The notes under the pieces: generated by a model
What the model was told of the DNA's origin: nothing
What the model saw: only the letters and a program-made list of their open reading frames with translations
The model's database searches: none
Program-made: the position numbers and the translations under genes
Source of the DNA: Thiohalocapsa sp. PB-PSB1
GTDB lineage: Bacteria > Pseudomonadota > Gammaproteobacteria > Chromatiales > Chromatiaceae
Assembly (NCBI GenBank): GCA_016745215.1
Contig: CP050890.1
Coordinates: 5,766,001 to 5,830,000 of the forward strand
Reading direction: 5' to 3'
DNA length: 64,000 nt
In this document: positions 22,501 through 26,957 of the stretch, in pieces
How the letters are laid out: each line of letters begins with the position of its first letter
Position numbering within the stretch: position 1 is the stretch's first letter

Positions 22501-23734
22501 ACCCAAACGAACTGACGCCGGCACTGAGTGGTCCATCACTGCTCCACTGTTGCAGTTCCCTCGCCAGGATAAATGGCGATTCATCAAAATCGATCACCGG
22601 GTTTGGGGTTCGAATATTCAGGCTCGGCACAATCTGCCGCTGCTCCATCATCAGCAACACCTTGATGACACCGGCGACTCCGGCGGCTGCCTCGAGATGG
22701 CCGATGTTGCTCTTGACCGACCCGATATGGCAAAAGTGATTGGCTTGCGTGTGTGCTCGGAACGCCCGGGTCAGCGCCTCGATTTCGATGGGGTCGCCGA
22801 GCGAGGTGCCGGTACCGTGTGCTTCGACATAGCTGACCATGGTCGGCTGCAGATCGCCATCCGCATAAGCAGCCAAAATCACATCACGTTGTGCCTCGAC
22901 CCGCGGAGCCGTAATCGAAAGTGCTCGGCCGACATGGTTTACCGCAGAACCCCGGACAACTCCGTAGACGTGATTTTCTGCCTGCAGCGCGTTCTCCAAC
23001 GGCTGCAGGAGCAGCACCCCAACCCCATCGCCGGGCACGTAACCATCAGCGTCCTTATCGAACGTCTTACAATGTCCGTCAGGGCTCAGCATCCTTGATT
23101 TCGAGAAACTGATGTACTTCCAGGGATGGATATTCAGATTGACACCGGCAACGATTGCATAATCTGCTTCACCCGCACGCAGTGCAGCTTTGGCTTGATG
23201 CAAGGCCACCAGAGAGGCTGAGCATGCAGTATTGATGGATTGGCTGGCGCCATTCAGTCCGAAGGCATAGGAGATCCGATTAGCCAGGATGCTATGGTAA
23301 TTGCCCAACGCCGCATAACTGTCTGTCGGAATCGTCGCAGTGCAGGATGCGATCTGATAATCATTCCCCATGACGCCAACATACACTGCGGTTTTGGCTT
23401 GCTGTAGTGTCGTCAACGCAATTCCCGAGTCTTCGATGCAATGCCAAGTCTCTTCCAACACGATGCGCTGTTGTGGATCCATATTCTTGGCTTCGCGCGG
23501 CGAAATACCGAAAAAGCGCTGATCGAATTGATCGATGTCTTCGATCAATCCGCACCATTTGCTATTAGCCTTATTTGCCTCACCGATGTTCGGCGAGTAA
23601 TACCGCCGCGTATCCCAGCGTTCCGGCGGGATTTCGCGAATAGAGTCGACCCCTGCTACAAGGTTGTTCCAAAAATCCCGTGGGTTGTCGGCTCCTGGAA
23701 AACGGCAAGCGATGCCGATTATGCCTACACGCAT
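4490..23734 (-). CDS. trans-AT type I polyketide synthase, four modules, 6,414 residues
   Basis: A single giant reading frame holds four ketosynthases and no acyltransferase domain, which is diagnostic of trans-AT synthases. Modules in order: KS-KR-ACP, KS-DH-KR-cMT-ACP-ACP, KS-DH-KR-ACP, KS-cMT-ACP, then a C-terminal docking-like tail. I start it at the ATG at 23734, preceded by AGGTGA five bases upstream; an in-frame GTG three codons earlier lacks this spacing. All four KS domains keep the Cys-His-His set, so none looks non-elongating. Five intact phosphopantetheine serines are visible (S1481, S3419, S3537, S5119, S6322). The protein starts directly with a KS and no loading module or partner gene lies upstream here, so it must receive a chain made elsewhere. 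The next PKS gene overlaps its last 11 bases. Likely cytoplasmic; the product is unknown. Confidence 0.95.
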   Translation of the reverse strand: MRVGIIGIACRFPGADNPRDFWNNLVAGVDSIREIPPERWDTRRYYSPNIGEANKANSKWCGLIEDIDQFDQRFFGISPREAKNMDPQQRIVLEETWHCIEDSGIALTTLQQAKTAVYVGVMGNDYQIASCTATIPTDSYAALGNYHSILANRISYAFGLNGASQSINTACSASLVALHQAKAALRAGEADYAIVAGVNLNIHPWKYISFSKSRMLSPDGHCKTFDKDADGYVPGDGVGVLLLQPLENALQAENHVYGVVRGSAVNHVGRALSITAPRVEAQRDVILAAYADGDLQPTMVSYVEAHGTGTSLGDPIEIEALTRAFRAHTQANHFCHIGSVKSNIGHLEAAAGVAGVIKVLLMMEQRQIVPSLNIRTPNPVIDFDESPFILARELQQWSSDGPLSAGVSSFGFGGVNSHVVIAACDEQTPTSKHFNTPLLQPPYVFVLSAKSASALQSTLSHWHQFIHETDFQNRELRDICATVATTRSAFSHRFGALVNNHQEIAESIQQACSTSLNDRPWEIHFDAWGDNPQQVADDPPARHKAVLESLGDKALVELLRVSGDDAMPSAFIWTYAYLQALLRLGFKPVSVSGEKDGLWLALVCSGMLCIDDALAVLSGSRPIAQLVVRRPCLPFLDPVTQQTLLPYQFDATYLALLLDGLKIDQANLIRNVERARLLQESQFTFKKYLDEWSVLLAKFGEQSLDDMLDTLVHTAQDDSQQNKALLMLILGSASQQLDKKWDLTSRPDVQSEAFQELLDLILDGVLPKEMVIELFSISGETDLDAAGAILNERQGHMSADRPYRLIAEYSRDCPVIPEFETWLARALDTECRLPSLTSTNRLVLSDAGSEQDVVEQVGVQLVLSPRAYVPESLLKLWLHGVPVEWQLVYPTGAFRKLPLPTYRFERSAFWIETMQRDEDQQEARQTTESEPIEETQSHALYHRLFWREQPEPLMDDRSRGPRALIFSDREGVAEALAQQHVQAAIVKPASAYARVGKDSYRIDIVKEQDYARILALDVEVVYYLWGITRYEIEDLGAFTAYQEHVIMPMFRLCRVLARHSKPLRLVVVSRQLHQVSGSESTLFPYAAPMLGTAKVLGRENPLIDVQCIDIPLSWTPRDIDLLARETSCPPFHEIAYRHGKRFIKTITTSSRLPASEEEPVVFKPGGVYLIVGGLGGIGFALSCYLTEHYRARLVLVGRSLLNREKEQQIETLQQLGGEVLYVNGDGSKLEDMTRAVQAAKERFGALHGCIHSALVMASGLLEDMTEAIFRQGLEPKSKGSYALHRATLGEHLDFLLFFSSFITFRGDQGVANYAAGCAFQDAFAHYLRTDCRRPGFVINWGHWGEIGIAANARFKQIIEKLDVDTLSTQQGLAGLSAVLAGEETQVMVARLGQTWTASCPADTVIKQSTSKQINALSQENSMTRQPPGTPKQQRKPDLTREQEPDRQRLLDMVVGIAAEALNVSEQDIGLDERFSEMGVDSILGVELVNKINERLGELVLNPTTIFDYPNVGRLVDYILDQSPRALEHAMPETAQAPKSAPKSAQESAQEFWSEERSQDTLEPTTQAHETRLRREDDIAVIGMSGQFPGANNVLEFWEIIAAGKNSISEVPASRWSLDEYYDPDWSAPNKTYCRHGGYLADIDKFDPLFFSISPKEAELMDPQQRLFLEHSWRAIEDAGYTAKGLSGQRVDIYVGIKHSEYFTDIVQSQYEMDAHVFLGNDAAILSARLAYFMDLNGPALAIDTACSSSLVAIHQACQQLRTGQVDVALAGGVMVMPTPQIHIMASKAGMLSPSGQCRTFDRDADGFVPAEGVGVLVLKPLAKAIEDNDHIYGVVKGSGINQDGKTNGITAPSTLSQSRLLLDVYGQAGIDPTTIGYVEAHGTGTKLGDPIEVTALTRAYQEYTDATQYCAIGSVKANIGHTQYAAGVAGVIKVLLAFERQQLPPAVNYQHPNEHIDFTKTPFYVNTRLRSWDSVGQPRRAAVSSFGFSGTNAHLVIEEFTRPGPVAEDSAQQPYLFLLSAKDAERLQDYARELRDFLVLRPETAMSELTYTLQVGREAMTERLAVVASSVDELVESLAAFVEDPAHVKGFRGNAAKDATQTRLLLDGAAGEAFLQVALEQRELGRLAQMWVSGVDIDWLLLYGENRPRRISLPTYPFARESYWIAPLGGSAQQTTRQITGQIAGARRHPLIDHIEPSLSYANPGLVFIKTIKPHDWIVNDHIVSGSPAFPGVGYLEMALAATLSIHAQARLGFRRVLWQQPLVIDTEPKTLRVHIVDQDGEMRYAIRDSEKLYATGLLTANRQPIAGSMDIEGVRSRCRNRLDKAAFYRRFAATGVHFGPRFQGVQEVWANAGEALARLALPIEASRESRAYRLHPSLMDSALQTVMAIGEGPRSSGPLVPFSMEQIELSGPLQADMYAYAKVDGEQRFQVLLLDNAGRVCVSCRDFVLRALPDRLSSFFYLPRWIARGTTGADQMPMGSPQSVLIVTGVTPLRLERAISACLPSADVRYLYLGTTTQALAEGHWEIEVTNPGAFDQHPQALGEPDCIYFLGGIQIEPIRLDDLSALEVAQQRGVLALFRLVKALIRHGLIKRRLQLKVLTNEVFQVRAGDRIKPFAAGLYGLSRALEKEYQNLDVSCIDLDLSQLATSDRDELVSALLPATRELPADNRAIAWRDGQCYTQCLIQTRLSATEHVPFRKRGVYVILGGAGGIGLQFSRYLANAVEARLVLIGRRELSEIPRADLEAIEQDGGQVLYLSADATNSSSMQAAIDQAKARFGCINGVVHSAIALHDRTLDNMDEETFRAALAPKVEGSLVLYQVLRHEPLDFMLFFSSSQSYWCNAGQSNYAAACTFKDAFANALAQASPCPVAIVNWGYWGDVGIVAKDAYRKRLAAQGFRSISSEEGMDAVRRVLHHGVQQVMAIHASDDILSDMGVQLGDEIVVYPRMQPSLFDHPLLDQLVPWLDRPAISSEQLLENDRASGELTRFGHDLVVDALQRMGVFLRSGEHYVRSTLTQQLNLAPAYHRLWEVLLETLLDAGFIEYVAADDGLVTTDKVVSLEAKRKTGELQQSKQRLQAAYPSMSARIDLLWNCVSAYPDVLTGRVGHMEALFPRGSMELVEGVYKDDPLSIYYNRLLGALVQQFIPLRLQQDQHTPISILEVGAGTGGSSSLVLAAIAKHAQQVRYIYTDISIGFTQYGERCFGQDYPFVEFKPLDIEKDPVAQGFSPGSIDLLFGTNVFHATRRIHNTVNNAKRLLKRNGLLVLNEITRRQEFTTLTFGLTDGWWLFEDEEVRCPGSPLLSVQQWTRVLQDCGLGSIHAVGLPDHTQEDQPQCVIVAESDGEVRLQKARDRLQGNVDVEPVPQAPAMPAIPVAAETNRVDLTGETLDYVRGVFADLLKVDRDRLDVESTFERYGVDSLVVLELNRRLEQDFGRLPATLLFERKTIAAVADYLVSEHRSVLEERHRSPDIESSGVHTQPIEERTCAERGRHNEKLDDADLSEQALDYVKSVFSDVLKIDREKLDVDTTLEVYGVDSLVVLEINRRLEDGLGRLPSTLLFEQNTMQALSEYLLKAKSAELQLLLGPSPQASMLDGGNILKHAVGERANPVGDVSDPVKDNMARQGSSVSEPCHQERETGPIQSDPAQSNPAQSNPVQSDMNIAIIGMTGRYPGAESLEQFWENLRSGKNCIREIPTERWRWQEYDEGESDQSRSGGSYTRWGGFIDDVDKFDPLFFGISPREAEEMDPQERLFLETVWALLEDAGYTRDKVVEMDQKVGTFVGVMNNDYEWVGAKASTGGTYVDAHSAYWSIANRISYFYDFTGPSLAVDTACSSSLTALHLACQSLKRGECDVSIVGAVNLILHPKHYLRLCQMKMLAADDRCKSFGEGGDGFVDGEGVGAVLLKPLAQALADGDNVLGVIKASNINASGKTSGYTVPNPNTQAALIEETLRIGGIDPRTIGYVEAHGTGTALGDPIEISGLTQAYRAFTSDRHYCAIGSVKSNVGHLESAAGLVGLTKVVLSMQHQQLVPSLHSERRNEHIDFEESPFYVQQELAPWHEPVIREDGREIRHPRRAGISSFGAGGANAHVILEEYHSPDERCSQIEGDRQLIVLSARNQERLEAVVDRLIDFLSRHWQEPEDAQAGRTLWARNLSLANLAYTLQTAREAMAERLAFTAQSIPQAIERLVRYKERGAEGSGCYTGSAKQSSFGADRLIKGKAGEAFLRAALEEQEYDRLAQLWVSGVDIDWTLLPRGAQVRRISLPTYPFARQRYWAAQADGLVETVAGQNAAGSPGGLHPLLDRNDSTLQAQCYSKLLRGDEFYLTDHRIAGQKTLPGVAYLEMAWAAGELAQPGTTIRGLHQIVWARPISVDHEAVTARIELYPLASGQVAFEITTEDAMGQAQIHAQGRLEYATADAGPATPEPRQFDLEAIRARSSEQVSQASCYARFATTQLDYGAHFQAIHWLWRNDEEALARLQLPDQVQHGLASFTFHPALLDGALQTVTGYMGQSTDPTPYLPFALEHIERLGPLGATGYAYVRRAAEGQPATDAGTIKFNVSLLDDSGREHTRLTHLSARALHSPSLATLYYQPVWTEAARVTAPGAASASDLLLFDQEPTRQAAYQSAFGGRVILVQPGERYARHSAEHYTLDPTSAQDYSRLIGELSAGANGLPTHIVHAWSQSPYTGEPQHIEEQLSHSLYALFYLSQALLAQQPSAAIHLQYHYLEAEPGDQPVYAAMSGFNKTLGRESSKLHYKSIALSDLSEAVEIALGERDQPEPEVRYSQGRRQCKQLRECPQQSADAASSALKQQGIYLITGGAGGLGLLFADYLARHYQARLMLSGRSALTAAQQQRIESLEGNGARVRYYQADIAQRAAVDDLIAAIKTEYNGLDGIFHSAGVLRDARLANKTPEDIAAVLAAKVYGSVHLDAATRDEALECFILFSSITAETGNVGQSDYAYANAYMDNLAAWRRQRVAQHQRQGKTLSINWPLWQSGGMQVDTQTATWIRNSLGLHPLATDQGMTALRTSLEQHDGAQIAILHGDRHRIAKALGQGGDTRAQTGAPERHSAERAQVHGELQQQVQATLLTLAGAILKIDRDDIDASDDISDYGFDSISFTEFANRINTTYALEVTPTLFFEYPSLAACAAHLSSQYTDSLRDHYGIADGAAGVPIANRPVQHRQAPEPQPTATSLRQGLRIEAVQQAAQAEPSARQAIAIIGMSGVMPQSPDLEQFWQHLHAGDDLISEIPPARWDWRAYDGDPTEDTQKTRAKWGGFIPDIDKFDPLFFGISPREAELMDPQHRLFLQTVWHTIEDAGYRPSALAGSKTGLFVGVATHDYEQLVRAHVAGSEAHSATGMAYSMLANRISYLLDLRGPSEPIDTACSSALVALHRALWAIRNGSCDTALVGGVNAILTPELTLSFSQAGMLSADGRCKTFDQRADGYVRGEGVGAVWLKPLQQAEIDGDPIYAVIKGSAENHGGHAASLTAPNPSAQAELIVQAVQDAQIAPESISYIEAHGTGTGLGDPIEIDGLKKAFSQLYAQAGKAQPQTPHCGIGSVKTNVGHLEAAAGMAGLFKIVLAMQHQSLPKHLHFETLNPYIDLDNSPFYIVEHNQAWPSKDDQGNPIVRRAGISSFGFGGTNAHVILEAYDQAHTPSEPSQPGEQLIVLSAKAPDRLQAQASQLLAYLERHPDTPMTRLAYSLQVGRESLNERLALVVTTQDQLQQALSAYVTGQDRSEQDLWYRGTLKAQRGQGADAAHRASLLLLEGEEGEAYLERILHNKKYTKLAQLWVAGAAIDWRLLYGASAPPRLSLPTYPFAKTRYWIGASKQAPQRAAQALASAPPCAPLPSLFATLAARLSDSALRLDNPAGSEAAIQALSAYAQDLLVDAFQRMGVFQRAGATYEIDELAAQLRLDRTHDRLYRALLEILEQAGYIVRDGATLRGTSRLEEADVQTALHELEQRGDALERRYRDDIAAHIQLLRTCVRAYPQLLSGQRAATDVLFPDASMDLVERVYKGNRLSDHYNALVVEQLRAYVSARLASAPPAAPIEILEIGAGTGGSTASLLAALAPWATHIRYHYTDISKGFTHYGKTTYGAAYPFVAFSLLDIERDIQPQGYTPHSMDVVIAANVLHATQDMHRTLRNTRALLKPRGLLILNEVTRVQPFATMTFGLLEGWWLYRDPDLRLPHSPLLSTRTWENLLRDEGFDQVDSGGLEDTMVSSLQRVMVAEANWQPAALPEQSLLQKSPIDAVMDARSTQPDRVAAGSQTVADTRRTPASAEIQALLMEQFAAVLQITADHLDLDAPFSDFGVDSILSVALIRRLNRALSIELRTTDLFNYPSIRQLAEHVLDQFGDSLVIGGDDNNEDVSAVPDASLSDILDRWLISGVLDIEEAERRIMGVINEG
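4493..8090 (-). other. PKS module 4: KS4 - cMT4 - ACP4 - C-terminal docking tail
   Basis: KS4 covers about residues 5217-5653 with Cys5389 in DTACSSAL. No KR or DH follows. A C-methyltransferase (about 5855-6238) with ILEIGAGTGG near 6061 comes next, then ACP4 with GVDSI and S6322. This predicts an alpha-methyl beta-keto intermediate. The last 30 residues (LSDILDRWLISGVLDIEEAE) look like a docking helix pair and resemble the N-terminal segment of the next PKS protein (VRDILQRIADRSYTREEG). Confidence 0.87.
8255..12760 (-). other. PKS module 3: KS3 - DH3 - KR3 - ACP3
   Basis: KS3 covers about residues 3660-4095, Cys3833. It is preceded by a short repetitive linker (SDPAQSNPAQSNPVQSD). DH3 has H4329 in HRIAGQKTLP and D4501 in DGALQ. 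KR3 (about 4580-5058) has GGAGGLG and a full Y-xxx-N (SDYAYANAY). ACP3 has GFDSI with S5119. Expected chemistry is an alpha,beta-unsaturated unit. Residues about 4238-5020 are encoded by DNA identical to that of module 5 in the next gene, while KS3 and ACP3 lie outside the identical block. Confidence 0.88.
8675..11019. repeat. direct repeat copy B of the DH-KR block
   Basis: This is the partner of 1-2345 and encodes residues about 4238-5020 (linker end, DH3, KR3) of the first PKS protein. The boundary at 11019/11020 is sharp: upstream linker codons differ completely from those of copy A although the protein family is the same. Confidence 0.95.
13005..19020 (-). other. PKS module 2: KS2 - DH2 - KR2 - cMT2 - tandem ACPs
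   Basis: KS2 covers about residues 1575-1996, Cys1746 in DTACSSSL. DH2 keeps H2222 in HIVSGSPAFP and D2381 in DSALQ, so it looks active. KR2 (about 2449-2945) has GGAGGIG and SNYAA. The C-methyltransferase (about 2960-3345) has the SAM motif ILEVGAGTGG near 3160. Two ACPs follow 118 residues apart (S3419 and S3537, both in YGVDSLVVLE), similar enough to suggest internal duplication. Predicted product: an alpha-methyl, alpha,beta-unsaturated intermediate. Tandem ACPs usually raise throughput or serve beta-branching; the sequence here does not decide between these. Confidence 0.87.
19170..23734 (-). other. PKS module 1: KS1 - long linker - KR1 - ACP1
   Basis: KS1 spans about residues 5-423 with Cys171 in NTACSASL, EAHGTGT and SNIGH. 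A long region (about 424-915) follows, far larger than the roughly 200-residue linkers after KS2-KS4. Only its ends resemble the usual post-KS linker (VLSAK ... LPTYRFERSAFW), and its middle has a stretch reminiscent of AT folds (SGMLCIDDALAVLSG) without a GHSxG nucleophile elbow. KR1 (about 925-1395) has GGLGGIG and the catalytic Tyr in GVANYAAG, with Cys at the position that is often Asn. ACP1 has GVDSI with S1481. The predicted outcome is one extension to a beta-hydroxy intermediate. Confidence 0.85.
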
Positions 23735-23900
23735 TAAAATCACCTAAGTTACAGTCAACCAAGGGTCCAGCCACCGACCATTTTTCGGCAAAATTTTCAA
23801 TGACTTATGTAAAATTGAGTGAACTCGGAAAAGTTCAGAGTCAGACATATCACCTGGCATTCCGCGCGCTCAGTTAGACTATTTGCTACGTTGCTACGTT

Positions 23901-24030
23901 GGGCCTTGTTCATAAGCTCAGCCAAGGCTTGGGGTTGGCCTCGAGCGCCTATTTTAACCTTATAACCAACGTTTTACGGAAACGCCACAAGCACCCGCTC
24001 GTCAGTTGGTCGGAGTTATGAACAAGGCTC
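23901..24030. mobile_element. 130-bp MITE-like element upstream of the PKS operon
   Basis: The ends are near-perfect terminal inverted repeats: gggccttgttcataa at 23901-23915 and ttatgaacaaggctc at 24016-24030 (14 of 15 match). Each side is flanked by the same 14 bases, tacgttgctacgtt (23887-23900 and 24031-24044). It has no coding capacity. The flanking copies could be a long target duplication, or an insertion into an existing octamer repeat (ctacgttg). It lies about 170 bp upstream of the PKS start. Confidence 0.6.
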
Positions 24031-24102
24031 TACGTTGCTACGTTGCCCGTAGCGCGGGAAAGCGAAACGCATCCCGCAATTCACGATAGCATCGACACGC
24101 TG

Positions 24103-24134
24103 CCCCCCCCCCCCCCGGGGGGGGGGGGGGGGGG
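24103..24134. repeat. C14-G18 homopolymer palindrome
   Basis: Fourteen C residues are directly followed by eighteen G residues. Such a run could form a hairpin or G-quadruplex, but is also a place where assemblies fail. It sits in the spacer upstream of the PKS operon. Confidence 0.9.
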
Positions 24135-24170
24135 AAAGCTCTGTGTGAGCCATTAAAGGTTTGAAAGTTA

Positions 24171-24297
24171 AGGTGTTAAAGGATACCCATACAAAGGTGT
24201 TAATGGACGCCCATACAAGGTGTTAAAGAGGTGTTAAAGGACATCCATACAAGGTGTTAAACAAGGTGTTAAAGAGGTGTTAAAGGACATCCATATA
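24171..24297. repeat. degenerate tandem repeats of about 23 bp
   Basis: Units of the form ggtgttaaaggac.tccatacaa recur about five times, some shortened to ggtgttaaa. They lie in a gene-free spacer. No protein-binding function can be assigned from sequence alone. Confidence 0.7.
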
Positions 24298-24634
24298 GTT
24301 ATTGATTGTTATTGATTGAACTGGAGACGACGGTTGAACAATGGCGTTCCTGATCGGCATCAACCTCTTGCCCGAGGTGAATAACCTATCGGATGCGCCG
24401 ATGGTAATCCATGGCCTGCTTGCCGCCAGCGCACAGGTGCAGTTCCGATTAGATGGGATGCGCTTCGCTTGCCCGCCCTTCGTCGCTGTCGATAAATAGA
24501 CCACCTGGCTTGTCTTCTCGTCCGGTATCGACGTTGCGGCAACTCGCCCATAGAGCGGCTACGGGCGGGTTGCCGCTTCGCAAAGGCGAACGCGAATCGG
24601 GCGCCAGTTGGTAGGTTTCTCGCCGGCAATCGCC
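24298..24634. other. gene-free spacer, no supported gene
   Basis: No convincing coding frame is present. A stretch near 24600-24630 read on the minus strand (gagaaacctaccaactgg) resembles gagaaacccgccaactgg at 62045-62062, so a small dispersed repeat or a decayed gene end may be present. Confidence 0.4.
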
Positions 24635-25213
24635 TCAGAACTCGCCAGCAGCGGCTCCCAGCATGATCTCGCGCAATTTATCACGCACGCCGATTGCATC
24701 CTGTTTCAAATCCGTCGGTAATGCGCGACCGCCGTGAATCATCAAGTCCAGGTTCATCGAATATAAATTGAGTTTTCCATCGTTGTCCTCGACCAAAGCG
24801 ATGCGGCAGGGCATGAAGCCGCTGTACTGATTGCGGTATTCGAGCAGTCTCATGCCCACCTGCGCATCGCAAAAGGACAGAAAGTTGACATAACGATATT
24901 CCTCGCCGGTAATAGCCTGCACCTGTTTGTAGAACGGCGATTCGCCAACGAACAACAGGTTGCTGGATGTGGCCAGGCTCTTCAATGATTCCACGACATC
25001 ATCGGTGCTGAGCCCTTCCTGCACCGGAACGGACCACATCATAGCGACGCCGGGGTCGCCGGTTTGCAGCAGCTTTTGGGCAAACCCCGCATAGACTTTC
25101 GGTAAGCTGGGATCGAATTCTGCCAATCGGGGGCCAATGGTGACGACACCGACCAGGACAACAGCCAGGGCCAGCAGGCCAATGATGGCAAGCAGGTTAC
25201 GAATCAGGTTCAT
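24635..25213 (-). CDS. membrane-anchored DUF302 domain protein
   Basis: The protein has 192 residues. Residues about 5-27 form one hydrophobic segment (LLAIIGLLALAVVLVGVVTI), a membrane anchor or uncleaved signal. The rest resembles DUF302: a VVESLKSLATSSNLLFVGE helix followed by a cysteine-containing NFLSFCDAQVGMRLLE core, FMPCRIALVED and MNLDLMIHGG. The start is well supported by AGGAGG five bases upstream of the ATG. DUF302 proteins have no settled biochemical role; some occur with sulfur-metabolism or redox genes, which would suit a sulfur bacterium, but nothing next to it here confirms that. It stands alone on the minus strand. Confidence 0.8.
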   Translation of the reverse strand: MNLIRNLLAIIGLLALAVVLVGVVTIGPRLAEFDPSLPKVYAGFAQKLLQTGDPGVAMMWSVPVQEGLSTDDVVESLKSLATSSNLLFVGESPFYKQVQAITGEEYRYVNFLSFCDAQVGMRLLEYRNQYSGFMPCRIALVEDNDGKLNLYSMNLDLMIHGGRALPTDLKQDAIGVRDKLREIMLGAAAGEF

Positions 25214-25683
25214 ATTACCTCCTCATCTCAACGTTCGGCAAGCGCCCGTCCATCGTTCATCTTGTTGGCAAGCATCCTAACGCCGCCCGATACTGCCTAA
25301 ACCAACGCTGTTCCTTAGGATGCACAAGCAAAGGCCGAATCTTGGTTTTGTCGTGGTCAACCACCGGATTATGTCCGACCGACGGCTTTTGTCCAGCGCT
25401 GCTGACAGACCAAAGGCGATGTGACGCTGGTTGCTGGAGCATGACGCATCGATTTGCTCTGACTGACTGCTGGATGCTAAAGCCTGTGAAGCACTCCATG
25501 ATCGATCCATTCTGACCTCGGATCGCCGGAACTGGGGAAGCTCCGGCTGGGCAGGCACTTTGCCCGGCTCATCATCTAGGGTCCTTGCGGTGCTCCCTGC
25601 CTATCTACCGGCGGCAGGGCCTAGTGGCCTGACGCCGATAGATAGCAGTCCGGCAATTTCAACCAAACATGCGTTGCAGACGA
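25214..25683. other. spacer with a possible hairpin, no supported gene
   Basis: No frame resembles a protein. A hairpin of seven pairs, ccctgcc/ggcaggg, lies at about 25597-25621, shortly after the stop of the minus-strand gene at 25684, and could act as its terminator, though no T-run is visible. Confidence 0.35.
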
Positions 25684-26514
25684 TCAGCCGGCTGGTTCAG
25701 CGGCCGCTGGCGGCTGGTTGGGATTTGCCGCGGGCGGGCTGTCTTCGGATGCCGGCTCAGAGGGCATTGGCTTCATCTGCGGTGGATAGTACGGCATCAT
25801 GCCCATGCCGCGGCGCATGTGCGGATACATTTTTTGGCGGCAGCCTCCACAACGGCCATAACCAGGCATGCCGTACGGTGACATGGTCGTACGTGCGCGA
25901 CCAAATAACGCGGAAATGGCTTCCTTTTGTTCGTCGGTCATGGCCTCGATGATCGCCTTGTACTCATTGTAACGCTCCAACATTTCCTGACGACGTTGCT
26001 CGGCCGCCTCCCAAGGTGGAGTCTCAGGAAATTCCATGCCCTGCTCGGCGGCCCGGGCGCGCATCTCTTCCCAACGCTGCTCACGCAGCGCTTTGCGTTC
26101 TTCCGGCGTCATTGTTGCCAGCGGTGCGGGAAGTCCTTCCGGCATGCCCATCGCATCCGGCATGTCTGGCATGTCCGGCATGTTACCGAACGGGCCATAA
26201 GGGTACGGACCATATGGTGTCCAAGCCGGTGTCTCAGGCATCTCCATACCCATCTCGGCGGCCCGCTGGCGCGCTTCTTCGTAGCGTTTTTCGCGCTCGG
26301 CCATGGCCGCGGCATAGCGTTGTTGCATTTTCTCGCGCAGCGTCTGCGCTCCGCCAGCGGCGGCATTCGGCGTCGCGGTGGATTCAACCTGAGATGGCGG
26401 TGCGGGCGTCTTGTCGGCTGCAGGCGCTGCTTCCGTCTGCGCGCTGGCCTGGCCCAACGCCAGGCTGAGTGCTGCCGCGGAGGTCAGGGTAAAAAATCGA
26501 TGTTTGACTATCAT
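25684..26514 (-). CDS. secreted Met/Pro/Ala-rich hypothetical protein
   Basis: The protein has 276 residues and a typical Sec signal peptide (basic MIVKHR, hydrophobic core, ALGQASAQ cleavage region near 25), so it is probably periplasmic or secreted. The body is charged and helical, with two related segments: RQRAAEMGMEMPETPAW and RARAAEQGMEFPETPPW. Between and after them lie Pro/Tyr/Met-rich stretches (YGPYPYGPFG, MPDMPDMPDAMGMP) and a CGGC pair in YGRCGGCRQKM. MTPEERKALREQRW is reminiscent of Spy/CpxP LTxxQ helices, but I would not place it in that family. The Cys and Met-rich tail could bind metal (speculative). No operon partner. Confidence 0.75.
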   Translation of the reverse strand: MIVKHRFFTLTSAAALSLALGQASAQTEAAPAADKTPAPPSQVESTATPNAAAGGAQTLREKMQQRYAAAMAEREKRYEEARQRAAEMGMEMPETPAWTPYGPYPYGPFGNMPDMPDMPDAMGMPEGLPAPLATMTPEERKALREQRWEEMRARAAEQGMEFPETPPWEAAEQRRQEMLERYNEYKAIIEAMTDEQKEAISALFGRARTTMSPYGMPGYGRCGGCRQKMYPHMRRGMGMMPYYPPQMKPMPSEPASEDSPPAANPNQPPAAAEPAG

Positions 26515-26957
26515 CGGGTCGCTCCATTGTCAGTTGTCGTTTTCTATTCAGGCAAGCCAGCGGCGTTGCCCAGTGCACAAGTCGTTTTCACCGGCCAGAT
26601 TATCCGGTGATGTTCATCGGTCAGCTTTGCAGATCGGCGATTTGTTCCAGTGCGCTGACCAAGCGTGGCCGATCGCAGCCGCGACCATAGCACGGTTGGC
26701 GGGTACGGAAAAATCGAACCTGAAATGCAATGGGCGTTTCGTATCGGCTTGACCCAAGATCCGGCATGGCCACAGATGCGCGACCTACAGAAGGTTCAGG
26801 ATTGGTACACTAAGGCATCCGCTGGCGACGACACCGGTCAACCCAACTTGAAGTCAGATCGCCCGCGCTGTCTTTCTACTATGCCTGCATGTCTCTCGCC
26901 CTCGCGCTCCGCGCGCTGGGCGTGGACAGTCACGGGTCTGAACCGACGAGGTGAAGC
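26515..26957. other. divergent intergenic region
   Basis: It separates the divergently transcribed secreted protein and the phosphohexomutase and should contain both promoters. I see no gene and no convincing promoter hexamers. Confidence 0.4.

Noticed and set aside
23735..23743. GTG at 23743 as the PKS start
   Set aside because: The ATG at 23734 has AGGTGA at proper spacing, and the KS family begins directly at that point.
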